Part shown: piece after piece, positions 52,348-62,810 of the stretch | Position numbering within the stretch: position 1 is the first letter of the stretch | Layout of the letters: every line of letters begins with the position of its first letter | Assembly (NCBI GenBank): GCA_963575745.1 | Contig: CAUYUJ010003027.1 | Span: forward strand, 18,882-82,881 | Length of the DNA stretch: 64,000 nt | Source of the DNA: Prorocentrum cordatum | Lineage: Eukaryota; Sar; Dinophyceae; Prorocentrales; Prorocentraceae | Direction of reading: 5' to 3' | The notes under the pieces: generated by a model | Databases searched by the model: none | Seen by the model: the letters and a program-made list of their open reading frames with translations, nothing else | What the model was told of the DNA's origin: nothing | Made by a program: the position numbers and the translations under genes

Positions 52348-55300
52348 TCAAGAAGCAAAATCGCTGTCATCAAATTGCTGAAGCTGTATGCGTATGGCAC
52401 GTGTCAATGCTTCGGCAGCGGACAACTCACATTCGGTGATCGTGGCGCCTGGCTCCAACCAAGCAGCAGCAGCAGCGTCTCTCCAAATCAACGGTGTGTC
52501 AGCATGATAATGTAGAGAAGAGGAGGTCGGGTAAGGGGGGTATCGTGTAGAATACACTCCATGCCGAGACGCCCGCGAAGACATGTTGAGATAGCCAATC
52601 TGCATCCAGTAACCGCACGCACTGCCCTTGCTGCACACTCCCCCGTCGTACCCTCCACGACAGGCGACTACCTTTAAAGAGTCTCGTTCGAAAGGATATC
52701 GATGGCAATAGTTATGATGAAATGTGTGGCCATCTCTGGCCAAATGAGTAAGTTCGTCTGCTCGGGTGTTTGCTTCACGAAATTCATGTACAAATATGTC
52801 TCGCCCAACGTTCGATGCCCGTGCTCGGTGTGATAAGCTAAGTGCGTACATGTCGTTGACACACCTGTGTACACGCTCACGATATGCACGATTATGACAA
52901 CGCCAACGCCCCGTAAGCCAGCTCTGAACCAGCAAAGAGTCTCCCTTGATCTCAATGCCAACTCCGTTCGACATAATATCAAACACAGCTTCCCGTTCAT
53001 TGATGATCGCCAAACGTCTTGCTTGTTTCATGTTCTCCTCCTCCGTCGCCTCCTCGTTCCTTCCTGTTCCCTCCTTACATTCTCTCCCAACAACTCCTCC
53101 TGGTACATGTTTCCAATTTGTGCAGAAGTACTCGAATATCTTAGGCCTACCATACGTGCGTAAAAGTGCTTCCCATGTCTGCAGAAATGTGGCATATCCT
53201 GGTCGGAAGGTCTCCCACCATTCATCCCCATGAATCTGTATGTACGGGTACTGCCAAGTCCGCTGCCCAACACTATCCCCTCCAGCACGCAGCCGTTTGC
53301 CTTCAGAGGCGCGCCTACGATCTCCATGACAGCGGAGACATTCTGTGAGGGCCATGCGGTGCGCTTCCCAAGTCTTGTGTGTACAAAGCAGTGCCGTGCG
53401 AGAATCAACAAATGCACGTCTCGTGGTATCAGGATGCGGCTCAATCTTGCGTGCAACACGTCGGCCGTCGACGCCATCATTGTGCTGGGAGCCGCTCGAG
53501 ACCCCATCCTCACAATTTACTCCTGAACCTGGGCCTCTCCACCGGGGAGGCCCAGGATTTGTGAAGTCAAAATTGCCATAAACCGTGCTGACCGAATGCG
53601 CGACACTCCAACTCTTCCACGCCACGATCTGGACGATGCTAGGAAATCCCAGCGAGCAGAAAGAAGCCCTCGCTGTGTCAAGCATGTCGGGCTTCCAGAC
53701 CTCCCATCTTTGTCCCGCAGGCTTCCGTCGACAATGCATGGCCAGTAGGCATCTGCCCTCAAAGGTATGAAGCAATCGAACACCTTCAGGGTCCAGCGTA
53801 CATGTATCCAGACCGTATGCTAACACACTCTGTACCAGGCTCTGATACCGTCGATACCGCTTACGAAGAGGGAGAGCACGACAACGATAATACTTAGCTT
53901 GCCCATAAAACGCGCGTCGTGCACACTCAACCCGAAATTGTATGTCTTCGCGCGTGCCCCCGTACTGCTGCGAGACGACCGTTCCCAACACATTCAGCTG
54001 AGAGACTGACTTGAATGGGACCTGCACCCCCTGGATATCAGCAAAGAAAGTAGTGGTATCGCGGTCGCCCACCACCATCGATTCAAGTGAATCTGACTTC
54101 CACTCTAGTTCCCATGTACGTAAAGCGTGAGTAAGTGTGTTGATCATCAGCTGCATCTGAGCCGATGTACTGGCCACGAGATATATGTTATCAGCCCATA
54201 TCGCATGATTGTAAATATGTGCGCGCGTCATGTCGTGCATGTTGCTGTACGGGATCTCCACACCTATACGTTCGTTATCCCACCGCTCTATGACCTCCGC
54301 CCACATGGCCAACACCACCAAGTTAAAGCACAGCGGAGATTCGGTGCCCCCCGTTCTGAGAGAGCGATCCCATCGTACCCCACCTAACTCCAGGCCCTCG
54401 AACGTGAGCGTGCCCGTCGTGTCAGTTAAGGGCTCGATCATAGCAGATTGTAGCTGTACTGGTATGTTAAGCATGTGCATCGCGCGTGCCAAGGTAGTGA
54501 GCTTAACATGGTCGAAGGCTCGTGCTATATCACATGAACAGAAGAACGCTTTCCTATCTTTCCCCCATACGCTCGCATGCTGTGAGATGGCCTTAAGGGG
54601 TCCCGCTACTTCCCACGTCCTCCGCTCCTGTGCGAATCCATACAAGCCCAATCGCCCCATGTACTGTTCAGCATGCCTCTCGATAAGGATAGTAACACAG
54701 GTGAGGTACCACTTTCCTAACGTGTTCTGTACAACTATATTGCGTGTTTGTGTGAGCGAATCTAGATTCACAAGCTTGGGCATCAGTGTGATGAGTACCT
54801 CTCTCCAGCAATCAGGTGACCGACGATGACCATCAAAGATATCCCGAAACACATGGAAGATCTGGCGAACAGCTCGCCACGCCAACGCCTTCAAGAGCTC
54901 CACGCTGACCCCATCAGGACCGCAGCTCTTGCCAGATCTCAATCGTGCACGTGCTTCGTTCACCACCCCCATCGTGAGCTGCATGCGCATGTCGTGCATC
55001 GTGCTGCTGCTGCTGTGTGCCCTAGCTGCTCGTGCACGTCGTCGTAAGTCTGATACCAGCTCGCTGTTCCTCATCCTCTCCTCTTCGCTCGTCATCGTGT
55101 TCAAGCTGTGCTGCTTCATCCCCTCCTCCACCCACCTCTTACGATCCTCCGTCATCTCCCCGTCGATCTTCAGAGATTTGGCATTCACTTTCTTGCTTTT
55201 GCGAGGGTTCGCGAAGGTATACTCGATCTCACTACGCCTATCTGCATTGACCAGGGGCCTCATAAGTTCCCTCAGGCGCTTTCTCTCATCACGATTCCCA

Positions 55301-56370
55301 CGGGCTCCACGATACTGATGCTGAAGATCTGCTAGCTCTTTGGACTTAGCATGTGCACGATGCGCAGAGGAAGGCGGGTTGAGCAAAGGCAACGCATGCT
55401 GATGTAAAGACTTCGCGATCTCCTCAGGGCGTGTGGCCTCAATACCAATGTCCACCAACGCTCTGAAACAGAACTCCTCCCTGTGGGACTCGAATGCCCG
55501 GCGTGCCGCGACGCGTGGCCGAACAACCTGGTGTCGGTACATCTCCTGGGGTTCCCTTGGGGCCAACAGGGTTTTGATCACTGCATGGTCGCTCAAACGT
55601 GCCACGTGCCCGTCCTGCAACCAACTGTACGAGAGATCTTTTACTGTCCACTGCCTGGGCGCCAAGATGTAATCTAAGACCTTTGTGGGCTCGCTCTCAC
55701 CAAAGTGCCAGTAGGTCGGGACCCGTGCTTCAAAAGTGTTGATCGCAGCCAGCTCCTCCTCCTCCAAGAACTCCTCAATCTGGTCCCTCCTGCACACCTC
55801 CTTGGCCCTCCTGTCCTCCAAATCAATAGCCCCGTTCCGACCAAGTCCCCTCTCCCTCGATCTTGTGAGTCCTGGTCCCGTCACCCTCCTCCCATCTACC
55901 TCCAACTCTGGCGTGAGCTCCACATTGGCATCACAAGCAAGCAACAAGCGAAAGTGGTGGCCATGGTTGGCCTGAGCCTGTCGATGCAGGCGGCGTACAT
56001 CATGCAGTATCCGTCTGCATATCTCTGGAGCGTCTGGATGAGACGCATCTGCAAAATAAGCGCTAGTGAAACAAACTCCCGATCGATGAACAATCATCGC
56101 AACTCGATCTGCTTGATAAGAGCATATCACGCGGGGCAGGTGGCGACGTTTGAGAAGCACCACTGCCCGCATGCAAGTACTTTTGGAAACAGCATCCCAC
56201 CCCAGACGCTGAATTAAGGTGTCATTGAAGTCAACGTTTTGACATTCTTGCAAAGCCACAACATTTAAGCCTACCCCATGTAGTGCTCGTAGAATAGCGT
56301 ATGCCCGAGACTCGAGCCGCCCAGCTCTCGCAACATTGAGTGTGCCTGCCGCGAGAGTAGCGAGAGCCAT
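52348..56370 (-). CDS. element D ORF2: endonuclease, reverse transcriptase and RNase H (1340 aa)
   Basis: Endonuclease: GTLNVARAG (9-17), QECQ (E42), CDANVEL (146-152), LDYILAP (232-238), LSDHA (259-263). Reverse transcriptase: CGPDGVSVELLKA (483-495), YGFAQERRTWE (577-587), motif A CDIARAFD (613-620), motif B RTGGTESPLCFN (672-683), motif C WADN (725-728). The conserved VGQRTWQYP...WWETF stretch is at 1034-1055. Permuted RNase H: GDSLLVQSWL (D1144), NTRADELTH (D1205), then YDGG (D1242) and ECELSA (E1315). Closest to element C throughout. No stop or frameshift. Confidence 0.96.
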   Translation of the reverse strand: MALATLAAGTLNVARAGRLESRAYAILRALHGVGLNVVALQECQNVDFNDTLIQRLGWDAVSKSTCMRAVVLLKRRHLPRVICSYQADRVAMIVHRSGVCFTSAYFADASHPDAPEICRRILHDVRRLHRQAQANHGHHFRLLLACDANVELTPELEVDGRRVTGPGLTRSRERGLGRNGAIDLEDRRAKEVCRRDQIEEFLEEEELAAINTFEARVPTYWHFGESEPTKVLDYILAPRQWTVKDLSYSWLQDGHVARLSDHAVIKTLLAPREPQEMYRHQVVRPRVAARRAFESHREEFCFRALVDIGIEATRPEEIAKSLHQHALPLLNPPSSAHRAHAKSKELADLQHQYRGARGNRDERKRLRELMRPLVNADRRSEIEYTFANPRKSKKVNAKSLKIDGEMTEDRKRWVEEGMKQHSLNTMTSEEERMRNSELVSDLRRRARAARAHSSSSTMHDMRMQLTMGVVNEARARLRSGKSCGPDGVSVELLKALAWRAVRQIFHVFRDIFDGHRRSPDCWREVLITLMPKLVNLDSLTQTRNIVVQNTLGKWYLTCVTILIERHAEQYMGRLGLYGFAQERRTWEVAGPLKAISQHASVWGKDRKAFFCSCDIARAFDHVKLTTLARAMHMLNIPVQLQSAMIEPLTDTTGTLTFEGLELGGVRWDRSLRTGGTESPLCFNLVVLAMWAEVIERWDNERIGVEIPYSNMHDMTRAHIYNHAIWADNIYLVASTSAQMQLMINTLTHALRTWELEWKSDSLESMVVGDRDTTTFFADIQGVQVPFKSVSQLNVLGTVVSQQYGGTREDIQFRVECARRAFYGQAKYYRCRALPLRKRYRRYQSLVQSVLAYGLDTCTLDPEGVRLLHTFEGRCLLAMHCRRKPAGQRWEVWKPDMLDTARASFCSLGFPSIVQIVAWKSWSVAHSVSTVYGNFDFTNPGPPRWRGPGSGVNCEDGVSSGSQHNDGVDGRRVARKIEPHPDTTRRAFVDSRTALLCTHKTWEAHRMALTECLRCHGDRRRASEGKRLRAGGDSVGQRTWQYPYIQIHGDEWWETFRPGYATFLQTWEALLRTYGRPKIFEYFCTNWKHVPGGVVGRECKEGTGRNEEATEEENMKQARRLAIINEREAVFDIMSNGVGIEIKGDSLLVQSWLTGRWRCHNRAYRERVHRCVNDMYALSLSHRARASNVGRDIFVHEFREANTRADELTHLARDGHTFHHNYCHRYPFERDSLKVVACRGGYDGGVCSKGSACGYWMQIGYLNMSSRASRHGVYSTRYPPYPTSSSLHYHADTPLIWRDAAAAAWLEPGATITECELSAAEALTRAIRIQLQQFDDSDFAS

Positions 56371-56397
56371 GCTTCTGGATCTCTCGCAGCACCCTCA
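56371..56397 (-). other. element D ORF1-UGA-ORF2 junction
   Basis: GGA CAA TGA GGG TGC, then eight open codons in the same frame to the ORF2 ATG. Unlike A, B and C the base after UGA is G. Confidence 0.8.
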
Positions 56398-57735
56398 TTG
56401 TCCGAGTGCATCCTCCATTTCCTTATGGGTCGTGGCGATGCCGTATGTCATGACAACTTCGTTCCAGACCGTCTGATCAACAGTCCAAGTGCCCGTATCC
56501 TGTTTCCACTTGGCCAGCTCCATGCTTCTTTTGGTACGGAGACATGGGGGAATGGTCCACATCACACTGACCCCCTTTCCACTCCCAGGGACTCCCTTAA
56601 TCTTCATTGTCGTTTCAGGATTCTTCGCAATGACCGTATCGCGCCAAACACCATGGAATCTGCCAACAGCATTGATGTGGTCTTCTTTCCATGGCGGTGC
56701 CTGTGTCTTGATCCGAATGGAGCCTCCAGCCGCACACGGTCTGTTGTCCATGTCTTTGAAAAGGTCCTGTGGCGTCGGACGGGCTCGAGACCTTTGCTCC
56801 TCAGTTCGATCCTCAGGCGGGATCAGAGCTTCATCCCAAAACTTTTTGCACCTCCAGAGCACGTCTGACTCAGTACCAGTGGTAAACTTGATGCGGAAGT
56901 TTGCGAAGTTAGGACGATTCCCATTCATACGAAGCGTGCCAAGCTCATCAATCTTTGCACGGTCATCCTCTGGGAGGCTCATCTTCAAGTTGTGAATGAG
57001 AATGCCAACGTCACGATCTGAAATCATTTGTTCTGACCGTCGAATCGGATTCTTCCAGTCGATCACCCATCCACGAAAATCGATCCACTCTGGATTGAAG
57101 GCTCGGAATGGACGCCTGGCCTCGTTTGGCCAAGTCGCCTCACCCCCAAAGCCACCAGAAGTAGCACCAGTGGATACCCCAGAACCTGCAGCAGAATGAG
57201 ACTTGAGCTCCAAAACCTGCTTCTCAAGATCTGTCATTCGTTTATCCATCTGAGCCTGGCCTTCAGCCATTCGTCGTTCAGCACTGTCCTGCCGCCGTTG
57301 CATGGTAGCCATATCATTAACCATGCCTGTCACCTTGCGGTCAGTAATTCTTTGCTGCTGCAGTTGCGCTTTCCCCATGTTGAAGAATTGTTGCATGGGA
57401 TTCTTTTCGTCGAAAGCCAATTCGTGGATATCAGCATCTAGTTGATTCTCAGCGTCCATGTCATGAGCCCCCTCGTCTTCCCTCTTGCGACGGCTTCCCG
57501 ACACTGGAAGCGCAATACTCGAATGGACACTCGTGCGACGGAGTTGTATGTTGTGGCCAACCTCAATGAACACTCGTGTAACAGAGTCCACAGAAAAGTG
57601 CACAAGGAGCAAAACTGACAAGCTCTGGCAAGAATCAATCCCAAAGTATTGAGAGTTCCCCACCACTGGAGCAATACTGAGAAGCAATCTGAAATGTGCA
57701 CCCGCGGTACTCAGGCAAAACAGACTCTGAAGCAC
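56395..57735 (-). CDS. element D ORF1 protein (up to 446 aa)
   Basis: A likely start is residue 93 (ATG at 57459, MDAENQLDADIHEL), just after SRRKRED; the hydrophobic residues 1-60 look untranslated. Residues about 115-178 form a coiled coil (AQLQQQRITDRKVTGMVND, then MDKRMTDLEKQVLELKS). The shared core spans about 210-310 (FRAFNPEWIDFRGWV, LPEDDRAKI, GTLRMNGNRP, KFTTGTESDVLWRCKK). The tail VMWTIPPCLRTK...TWTV parallels the ORF1 tails of A and C. Confidence 0.85.
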   Translation of the reverse strand: MLQSLFCLSTAGAHFRLLLSIAPVVGNSQYFGIDSCQSLSVLLLVHFSVDSVTRVFIEVGHNIQLRRTSVHSSIALPVSGSRRKREDEGAHDMDAENQLDADIHELAFDEKNPMQQFFNMGKAQLQQQRITDRKVTGMVNDMATMQRRQDSAERRMAEGQAQMDKRMTDLEKQVLELKSHSAAGSGVSTGATSGGFGGEATWPNEARRPFRAFNPEWIDFRGWVIDWKNPIRRSEQMISDRDVGILIHNLKMSLPEDDRAKIDELGTLRMNGNRPNFANFRIKFTTGTESDVLWRCKKFWDEALIPPEDRTEEQRSRARPTPQDLFKDMDNRPCAAGGSIRIKTQAPPWKEDHINAVGRFHGVWRDTVIAKNPETTMKIKGVPGSGKGVSVMWTIPPCLRTKRSMELAKWKQDTGTWTVDQTVWNEVVMTYGIATTHKEMEDALGQ

Positions 57736-57839
57736 CGTGTGCAGTATGTGGAACCGAAGACTCCTTACTGCACAATGCAGCTCGAGACGAGGGGGACCCC
57801 AGCGGTGAGGCCAGGCTGAGCAGGAGGTAAGCTCTGCCC

Positions 57840-58989
57840 AACCAGGTTACCGCCGGGGACCCCGTAGAGCTTCCAAGCTCGACTTAAGTTGAGAAAACCG
57901 AGAGCACCTACCAACATGCAGAAATTGAGAGAACTTTTCACGATGATTCGGACAATACGAGTTATTTCGCGAATCTAGCTCGGGCAGCAGGCCGAGCTCA
58001 GAGCTCTCGATACAACAGACAAACGCGCCCGATTATTCTCAATCGATTTCTGTGTCTGTAGGCTCTGTAGCTGCCTACAGCTCGAGTTAAGTAAAGAAAA
58101 TACCGAGAGCATTTCTCAAGATCACTCGAATAATACGAATATATTTGCGGACCTAGCTGGGCTAGCAGACCAGATTCAGACCTCTGGAGTCAAGAGACGA
58201 ACGCGCCTGATGATTCTGAGTGCGATAGGTGTATCAGCACTATAGCTGCCCTACAGCTCGAGTGAAGTGAAAAATACCGCCAACGCGTGTCAAGTTGACT
58301 CGAATAATACGAATAGGTTTGCGGGCGTAGCTCGACTAGCAGACCGAGTTCAGACCTATGAATTGAACAGGCGAACGCGCCTGATAATTCTGAGTGCGAT
58401 AGATGTGCTTACCAGCACTGTAGCTGCCCTGCAGCTCGAGTTGAGTAGAAAATACCGACAACGCGTATCAAGTTAACTCGAATAATACGACTAGGTTTGC
58501 GGACCTAGCTCGGCTAGCAGACCGAGTTCAGACCTATGGATTCAACAGCCGAACGCGCCTGATGATTCTGAGTGCGATAGCTGTGCTTATCAGCTCTTTA
58601 GCTGTCCTGAAGCTCGAGTTAAGTAGAAAATAGCGACAGCGCGTACGGCCGTTCCCGCCAGTGTGCTTTTTGGCCTTCAAAGTTACCCGATCGAGCTGAG
58701 ATCAAGATGGCGAGCAGGAATAAGATCGAATATCACGGTAAACAATACTAGAGCTCTAACGAATGGTCAAATTCCGAGAACATAAGTTTAAACCGACCAA
58801 AAGTTGTGAAAGGTTCAGTTTTTTTTCGAGCCAACTAGCTCTCTAGCGCGGCGGAATTACTCTAAGCTTCCAGCTATAACTAGCTAAGGGAAGCTCTACG
58901 AGTTAGTTTCGTCGAGATTTTTCTTGCCAACTAGCTCTCCAGCGCTCCGTAATTACTCTTAAGCTTCCAGCAACTAGCTTAGGGAAGCT
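57840..58989 (+). repeat. box right half and long module satellite array with two right ends
   Basis: About five monomers; closing segment from about 58646 (GGCCGTTCCCGCCAGTGTGC). Right ends occur at 58840-58910 and 58928-58998. Confidence 0.8.
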
Positions 58990-59305
58990 CTACGAGTCAT
59001 ATTGGTAACGTCCACTTGGTTGTATCCACTTGCAAGCGTCCAAAACCCGGATAGCGAAGCCAACCGTGGAACGCCGCACGAGGACCACTGCCAGATCGTC
59101 TGAAACGATGCGCGGGACGCTGGAAACCTCGCAGGAGACGCTTCCATGGGCACCGTTTACGATGCGTGGGACCCTGCAAAGCGCGCAAGGAGATCTGCCT
59201 AGAAGCCTGGAAGAACTGCCGAAGCTCTTCCGAAGCGCTTTGCGCACCCTGGAGCCACATTGGGAAACGCAAGCCACGCTCCCGGATACGCTGCGAACTC
59301 CGACA
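58990..59305 (+). repeat. GC-rich fragment
   Basis: Has GTCCAAAACCCGGATAGCGAAG like 22900 and 27430, and two GATGCG(C/T)GGGAC units at 59107 and 59161. Frames are open on both strands but none is convincing. Confidence 0.55.
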
Positions 59306-59362
59306 ATGGGCGCCGGCGGTAAACCGTCAACCTTTCTTACCGCCGGGGGACTCGTAGAGCTT
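59306..59362 (+). repeat. intact box, CTTTCTTACC variant
   Basis: Same variant as 45077, followed by GACTCGTAGAGCTTCCTGAC. Confidence 0.85.
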
Positions 59363-60324
59363 CCTGACAATATTTAATGTGGAACGAATTTCAGAGAACG
59401 ACCAGTTTTTCAGCCCAAGCGATTATGAACCTCCAAAGATGACTCTAACAAAACAAACAAACAGTTTTCCAATCGAGCTCGAGTATGAAACCGAGTTCAG
59501 ACCTCTGAATGCGACAGGCGGACGTGTCTCATGTCTGCGGATCGATTTCTGTGATTACCAGCTCTGCAGCCCATACAGTATGAGTTAAGTGCAGAAAACC
59601 GAGAGTACCTCTCAGGATGACTCGAATAATACAACAGTTTCGCAGATTTCGTTCGAGCAGCAGACCGAGTTTCGAGCGATCGGTTCGACGAACGGACGCG
59701 CCTGATGTCTCGAAATCGATTCCTGTGACCAGCAGAGCTATAGCCCTCCCCCAGCACGATTTATGTACAGAAAACCGAGAGCACTTCTCAAGATGACTCG
59801 AACAATACGAATGGGTTCGCGAACCTAGCTCGGGGAGAAGGCCGATTTCAGAGCTCTTGATGCAACAGACGAACGCGCCTGATAATTCTCAATCGATTTC
59901 TGTTAGTATGAGCTCTGTGGCTGCCCTATAGATCGAGTTAAGTACGAAAAACCGAGAGCGTCTGCTACAATGACTCGAATAATACGAATAGGTTTGCGAC
60001 CCTAGCTCGGCTAGCAGACCGAGTTCAGACCTCTGGATTCAACAGGCGAACGCGCCTGATCATTCTGAACGCATTAGCTGTGCTGACCAGCTCTGTAGGT
60101 GTCCTGAAGCTCGAGTTATCTTGAGAAAACCGACAGCGCCTATCAAGATGACTCGAAACGGCCATTCCCGCCTGCCTGCTTTTTGGCCTTCAAAGTTACC
60201 CGATCGAGCTGAGATCAAGATGGCGAGCGGGAATAAGATCGAATATCATGGGAAAAAATACTAGAGCTCTAACGAATGGTCAAATTTCGAGAACAAAATT
60301 TTCAACCGACCAAAAGTCACCAAA
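59363..60324 (+). repeat. long module satellite array
   Basis: Very similar to 45134-46130 along its whole length, including the AACAAACAGTTTTCCAATCGAG stretch, so the two are recent duplicates. The closing segment is truncated at AAAGTCACCAAACTGG. Confidence 0.85.
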
Positions 60325-60381
60325 CTGGCGCCGGCGGTGAACCGTCAACCTGGTCACCGCCGGGAACCTCGTAGAGCTCCT
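60325..60381 (+). repeat. intact box, TGA/TCA type
   Basis: Perfect arms GGCGGTGA and TCACCGCC. Confidence 0.85.
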
Positions 60382-60848
60382 CTCACTGGTAAGGGTGCAG
60401 AGAATCGACACAGAGTCAAAAAATTCAGATTTTTCAAAAATCTTGAAGTTCGATTTTTTCGATTTTCATATTCGCTTAGTTCCTGGAAGTCAGCTCCTGT
60501 AAAAATGCATCGAGAGAGCTGAGCTGCTGTTAGAGGGAAGTTTATATGCCAATACTCGGCGTAAAAATCTGCTTTCTCAAAATAAATGGTCAAATATCTT
60601 TCAAAAAATCGCAAAACCACTCAAAAGTTGCCACATTGTTCGTTCTGGCCGGGTCGACCAACTAGCTCCACCCCGCGCCGGAATTCCTCTAGCTCATCGA
60701 TGCCGAAGAGCTCTACTAGAGCTCTAACGAATGGTCAAATTTCGAGAACAAAATTTTCAACCGACCAAAAGTCACCAAAAGGTCCGTCGAGATTTTTTTT
60801 GCCAACTAGCTCTGGGACGCGCCGGAATTACTCTTAGCTTCCAGCTAT
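60382..60848 (+). repeat. short module joined to a closing segment
   Basis: Body with ATTTTTTCGATTTTCATATTCG, as in the inverted copy at 20830. The right-end unit at 60659-60716 passes at GAGCTCTACTAGAGCTC into the last part of a long module (60717-60848). Confidence 0.75.
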
Positions 60849-60906
60849 AACTGGCGCCGGCGGTAAGCCGTCAACCTGGTCACCGCCGGGAACCTCGTAG
60901 AGCTCC
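60849..60906 (+). repeat. box with mismatched arms
   Basis: Left arm GGCGGTAA faces right arm TCACCGCC, so the eighth base pair is lost. Confidence 0.8.
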
Positions 60907-61249
60907 TTACACGCGTAAGAGTGCTCAGTATCGAACGAGAGGGCTTCTGGAAACACTTCTCGAATAAGAGAAAACACGTTTTTTTTCATGTCGACATGAA
61001 GTTGGTTTCGCCAAGTGTTTTGATAGTAAAAGTGCATGTAGGAAGCTCATATCAAGACGCTGGGGCCCTCATCATCGTCTACAGGTGCGAAAAATCTGCT
61101 TTCTCAAAATAAATGGTCAAATATGTTTCAAAAACTCGCAAAACCACCCAAAAGTTATCACATTGTCCGTTCTGGCCGGGTGGGCCAACTAGCTCCACCC
61201 CGCGCCGGAATTCCTCTAGCTCATCGATGACGAAGAGCTCTACGAGGTA
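60907..61249 (+). repeat. complete short module
   Basis: ACGCGTAAGAGTGCTCAGTATCGAA through TTCTCAAAATAAATGGTCAAAT to a full right-end unit at 61190-61247 ending GAGCTCTACGAGGTACT. A good reference copy of about 350 bp. Confidence 0.85.
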
Positions 61250-61306
61250 CTGGGCGCCGGCGGTAAACCGTCAACCTTTCTTACCGCCGGGGGACTTGTA
61301 GAGCTT
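61250..61306 (+). repeat. intact box, CTTTCTTACC variant
   Basis: Followed by GACTTGTAGAGCTTCC (one base off the usual module start). Confidence 0.85.
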
Positions 61307-62468
61307 CCTGACAATATATACTGTGGGAAAAAACTCCAAAGAACGACTATGTTTTAAGCCCAAGCGATTTCAGACCTCTCAAGATAACGCTAACAAAAAA
61401 CAAACAGTTTCGCAACCCAGTTCGAGTATCAAACCGAGTTCAGACCTCTGAATGCGACAGGCGGGCGCGTCTGATGTCTGCAAATCCACTCATGCGATTC
61501 CCAGCCCTAAAGCCCACCTACAGCCCGAGTTAATGAGAAAACCGACACTATCGACTCGAATAATATAATAGTGTTGCGAACCTAGTTCGAGCAGCAGACC
61601 GAGTTCCGAGCTCTGGAAACGGCCTTTTGAGACGCGCCTGATGTGTGACCTGCAGCACTGTAGCCCTCCCCCAGCACGAGTTCAGTGCAGAAAATTGAGA
61701 GCATGTCTCAAAATAATTCGGACAATACGAACAGTTTCGCGAACCTAGCTCGGGCAGCAGGCCGAATTCAGACCTCTCGGTTCAATAGACGAACGCCATT
61801 GGTGATTCCCCATCGATGTCTGTGACAATGAGCCCTGTAGCTGCCCTACAGCTCGAGTTAAGTACAGAAAACCGAGAGCGTCTATCAAGATAACTCGAAT
61901 AATACGAATAGGTTTGCGGACCTAGCTCGGCTAGCAGACCGAGTTCAGACCTCCGGATTCGACAGGCGAACGCGCGTGATGATTCTGAGTGCGATAGGTG
62001 TGCTTACCAGCACTGTAGCGACCCTAAAGCTCGAGTCAAGTACAGAAAACCGAGAGTGTCTATCAAGATGACTCGAATAATACAAACAGGTTTGCGGACC
62101 TAGCTCGGCTCACAGACCGAGTTCAGACCTCTGGATTCAACAGGCGAACGCGCCTGATCATTCTGCATGCATTAGCTGTGCTTACCAGCTCTGTAGCTGC
62201 CCTAGAGCTCGAGTTATGTTCAGAAAACCGACAGCGCGTATCAAGATGACTGAAACGGCCGTTCCCGCCACCGAGCTTTTTGGCCTTCAAAGTTACCCGA
62301 TCGAGCTGAGATCAAGATGGAGAGCGGGAATAAGATCGAATATCACGGGAAAAAATACTAGAGCTCTAACGAATGTTCAAATTTCGAGAACGAAATTTTC
62401 AACCGACCAAAAGTCACCAAAAGTTCCGTCGAGATTTTTCTTTGCCAACTAGCTCTGGGGCCGGATTA
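61307..62468 (+). repeat. long module satellite array
   Basis: About five to six monomers; closing segment from about 62255 (GGCCGTTCCCGCCACCGAGC) to CTAGCTCTGGGGCCGGATTACT. Confidence 0.8.
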
Positions 62469-62525
62469 CTGGCGCCGGCGGTGAACCGTCAACCTGGTCA
62501 CCGCCGGGAACCTCGTAGAGCTCCT
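62469..62525 (+). repeat. intact box, TGA/TCA type
   Basis: Perfect arms, followed by ACCTCGTAGAGCTCCTTGAATCCG. Confidence 0.85.
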
Positions 62526-62810
62526 TGAATCCGTGAGAAAGCTCAGCATCAAAGCGGGAGCTTCTGGGAGCTTTTCTACAAAAACTTCAAGTTGAGATTT
62601 TTTCGGAGTCAACATGAAGTCGGTTCCTTCAAGTGAACTGGTACTAAAATGACTCTAGATGGCCGAGCTGATCAGGGAACGAAGTTTATATCTCAATGCT
62701 CGGAGTAAAAATCTGCTTTTTCAAAATGAATTGTCAAATATCTTTCAAAAAATTGCAAAACCACCCAAAAGTTGTCACATTGTCCGCCTCGGCCGGCTGG
62801 ACCAAAGTTC
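62526..62810 (+). repeat. short module, truncated
   Basis: Normal body to CCGCCTCGGCCGGCTGGACC, then the unique block; the right-end unit is missing. Confidence 0.7.

Larger units (their letters stand above)
52166..57839 (-). mobile_element. element D: full-length two-ORF LINE
   Basis: The 3' end (GTAAACACAAAAACC) follows AACCTTGGTT at 52156-52165. The right flank is AACCAGGTT at 57840-57848, an imperfect duplication, then ACCGCCGGGG. Both ORFs are open. The 5' UTR (57736-57839) includes GTACTCAGGCAAAACAGAC, shared with element E. Confidence 0.93.

Noticed and set aside
31384-57735. Alternative genetic code with UGA as a sense codon
   Set aside because: UGA ends ORF2 in A, C and D, and no other in-frame UGA lies inside the long frames, while UGG encodes the conserved Trp residues.
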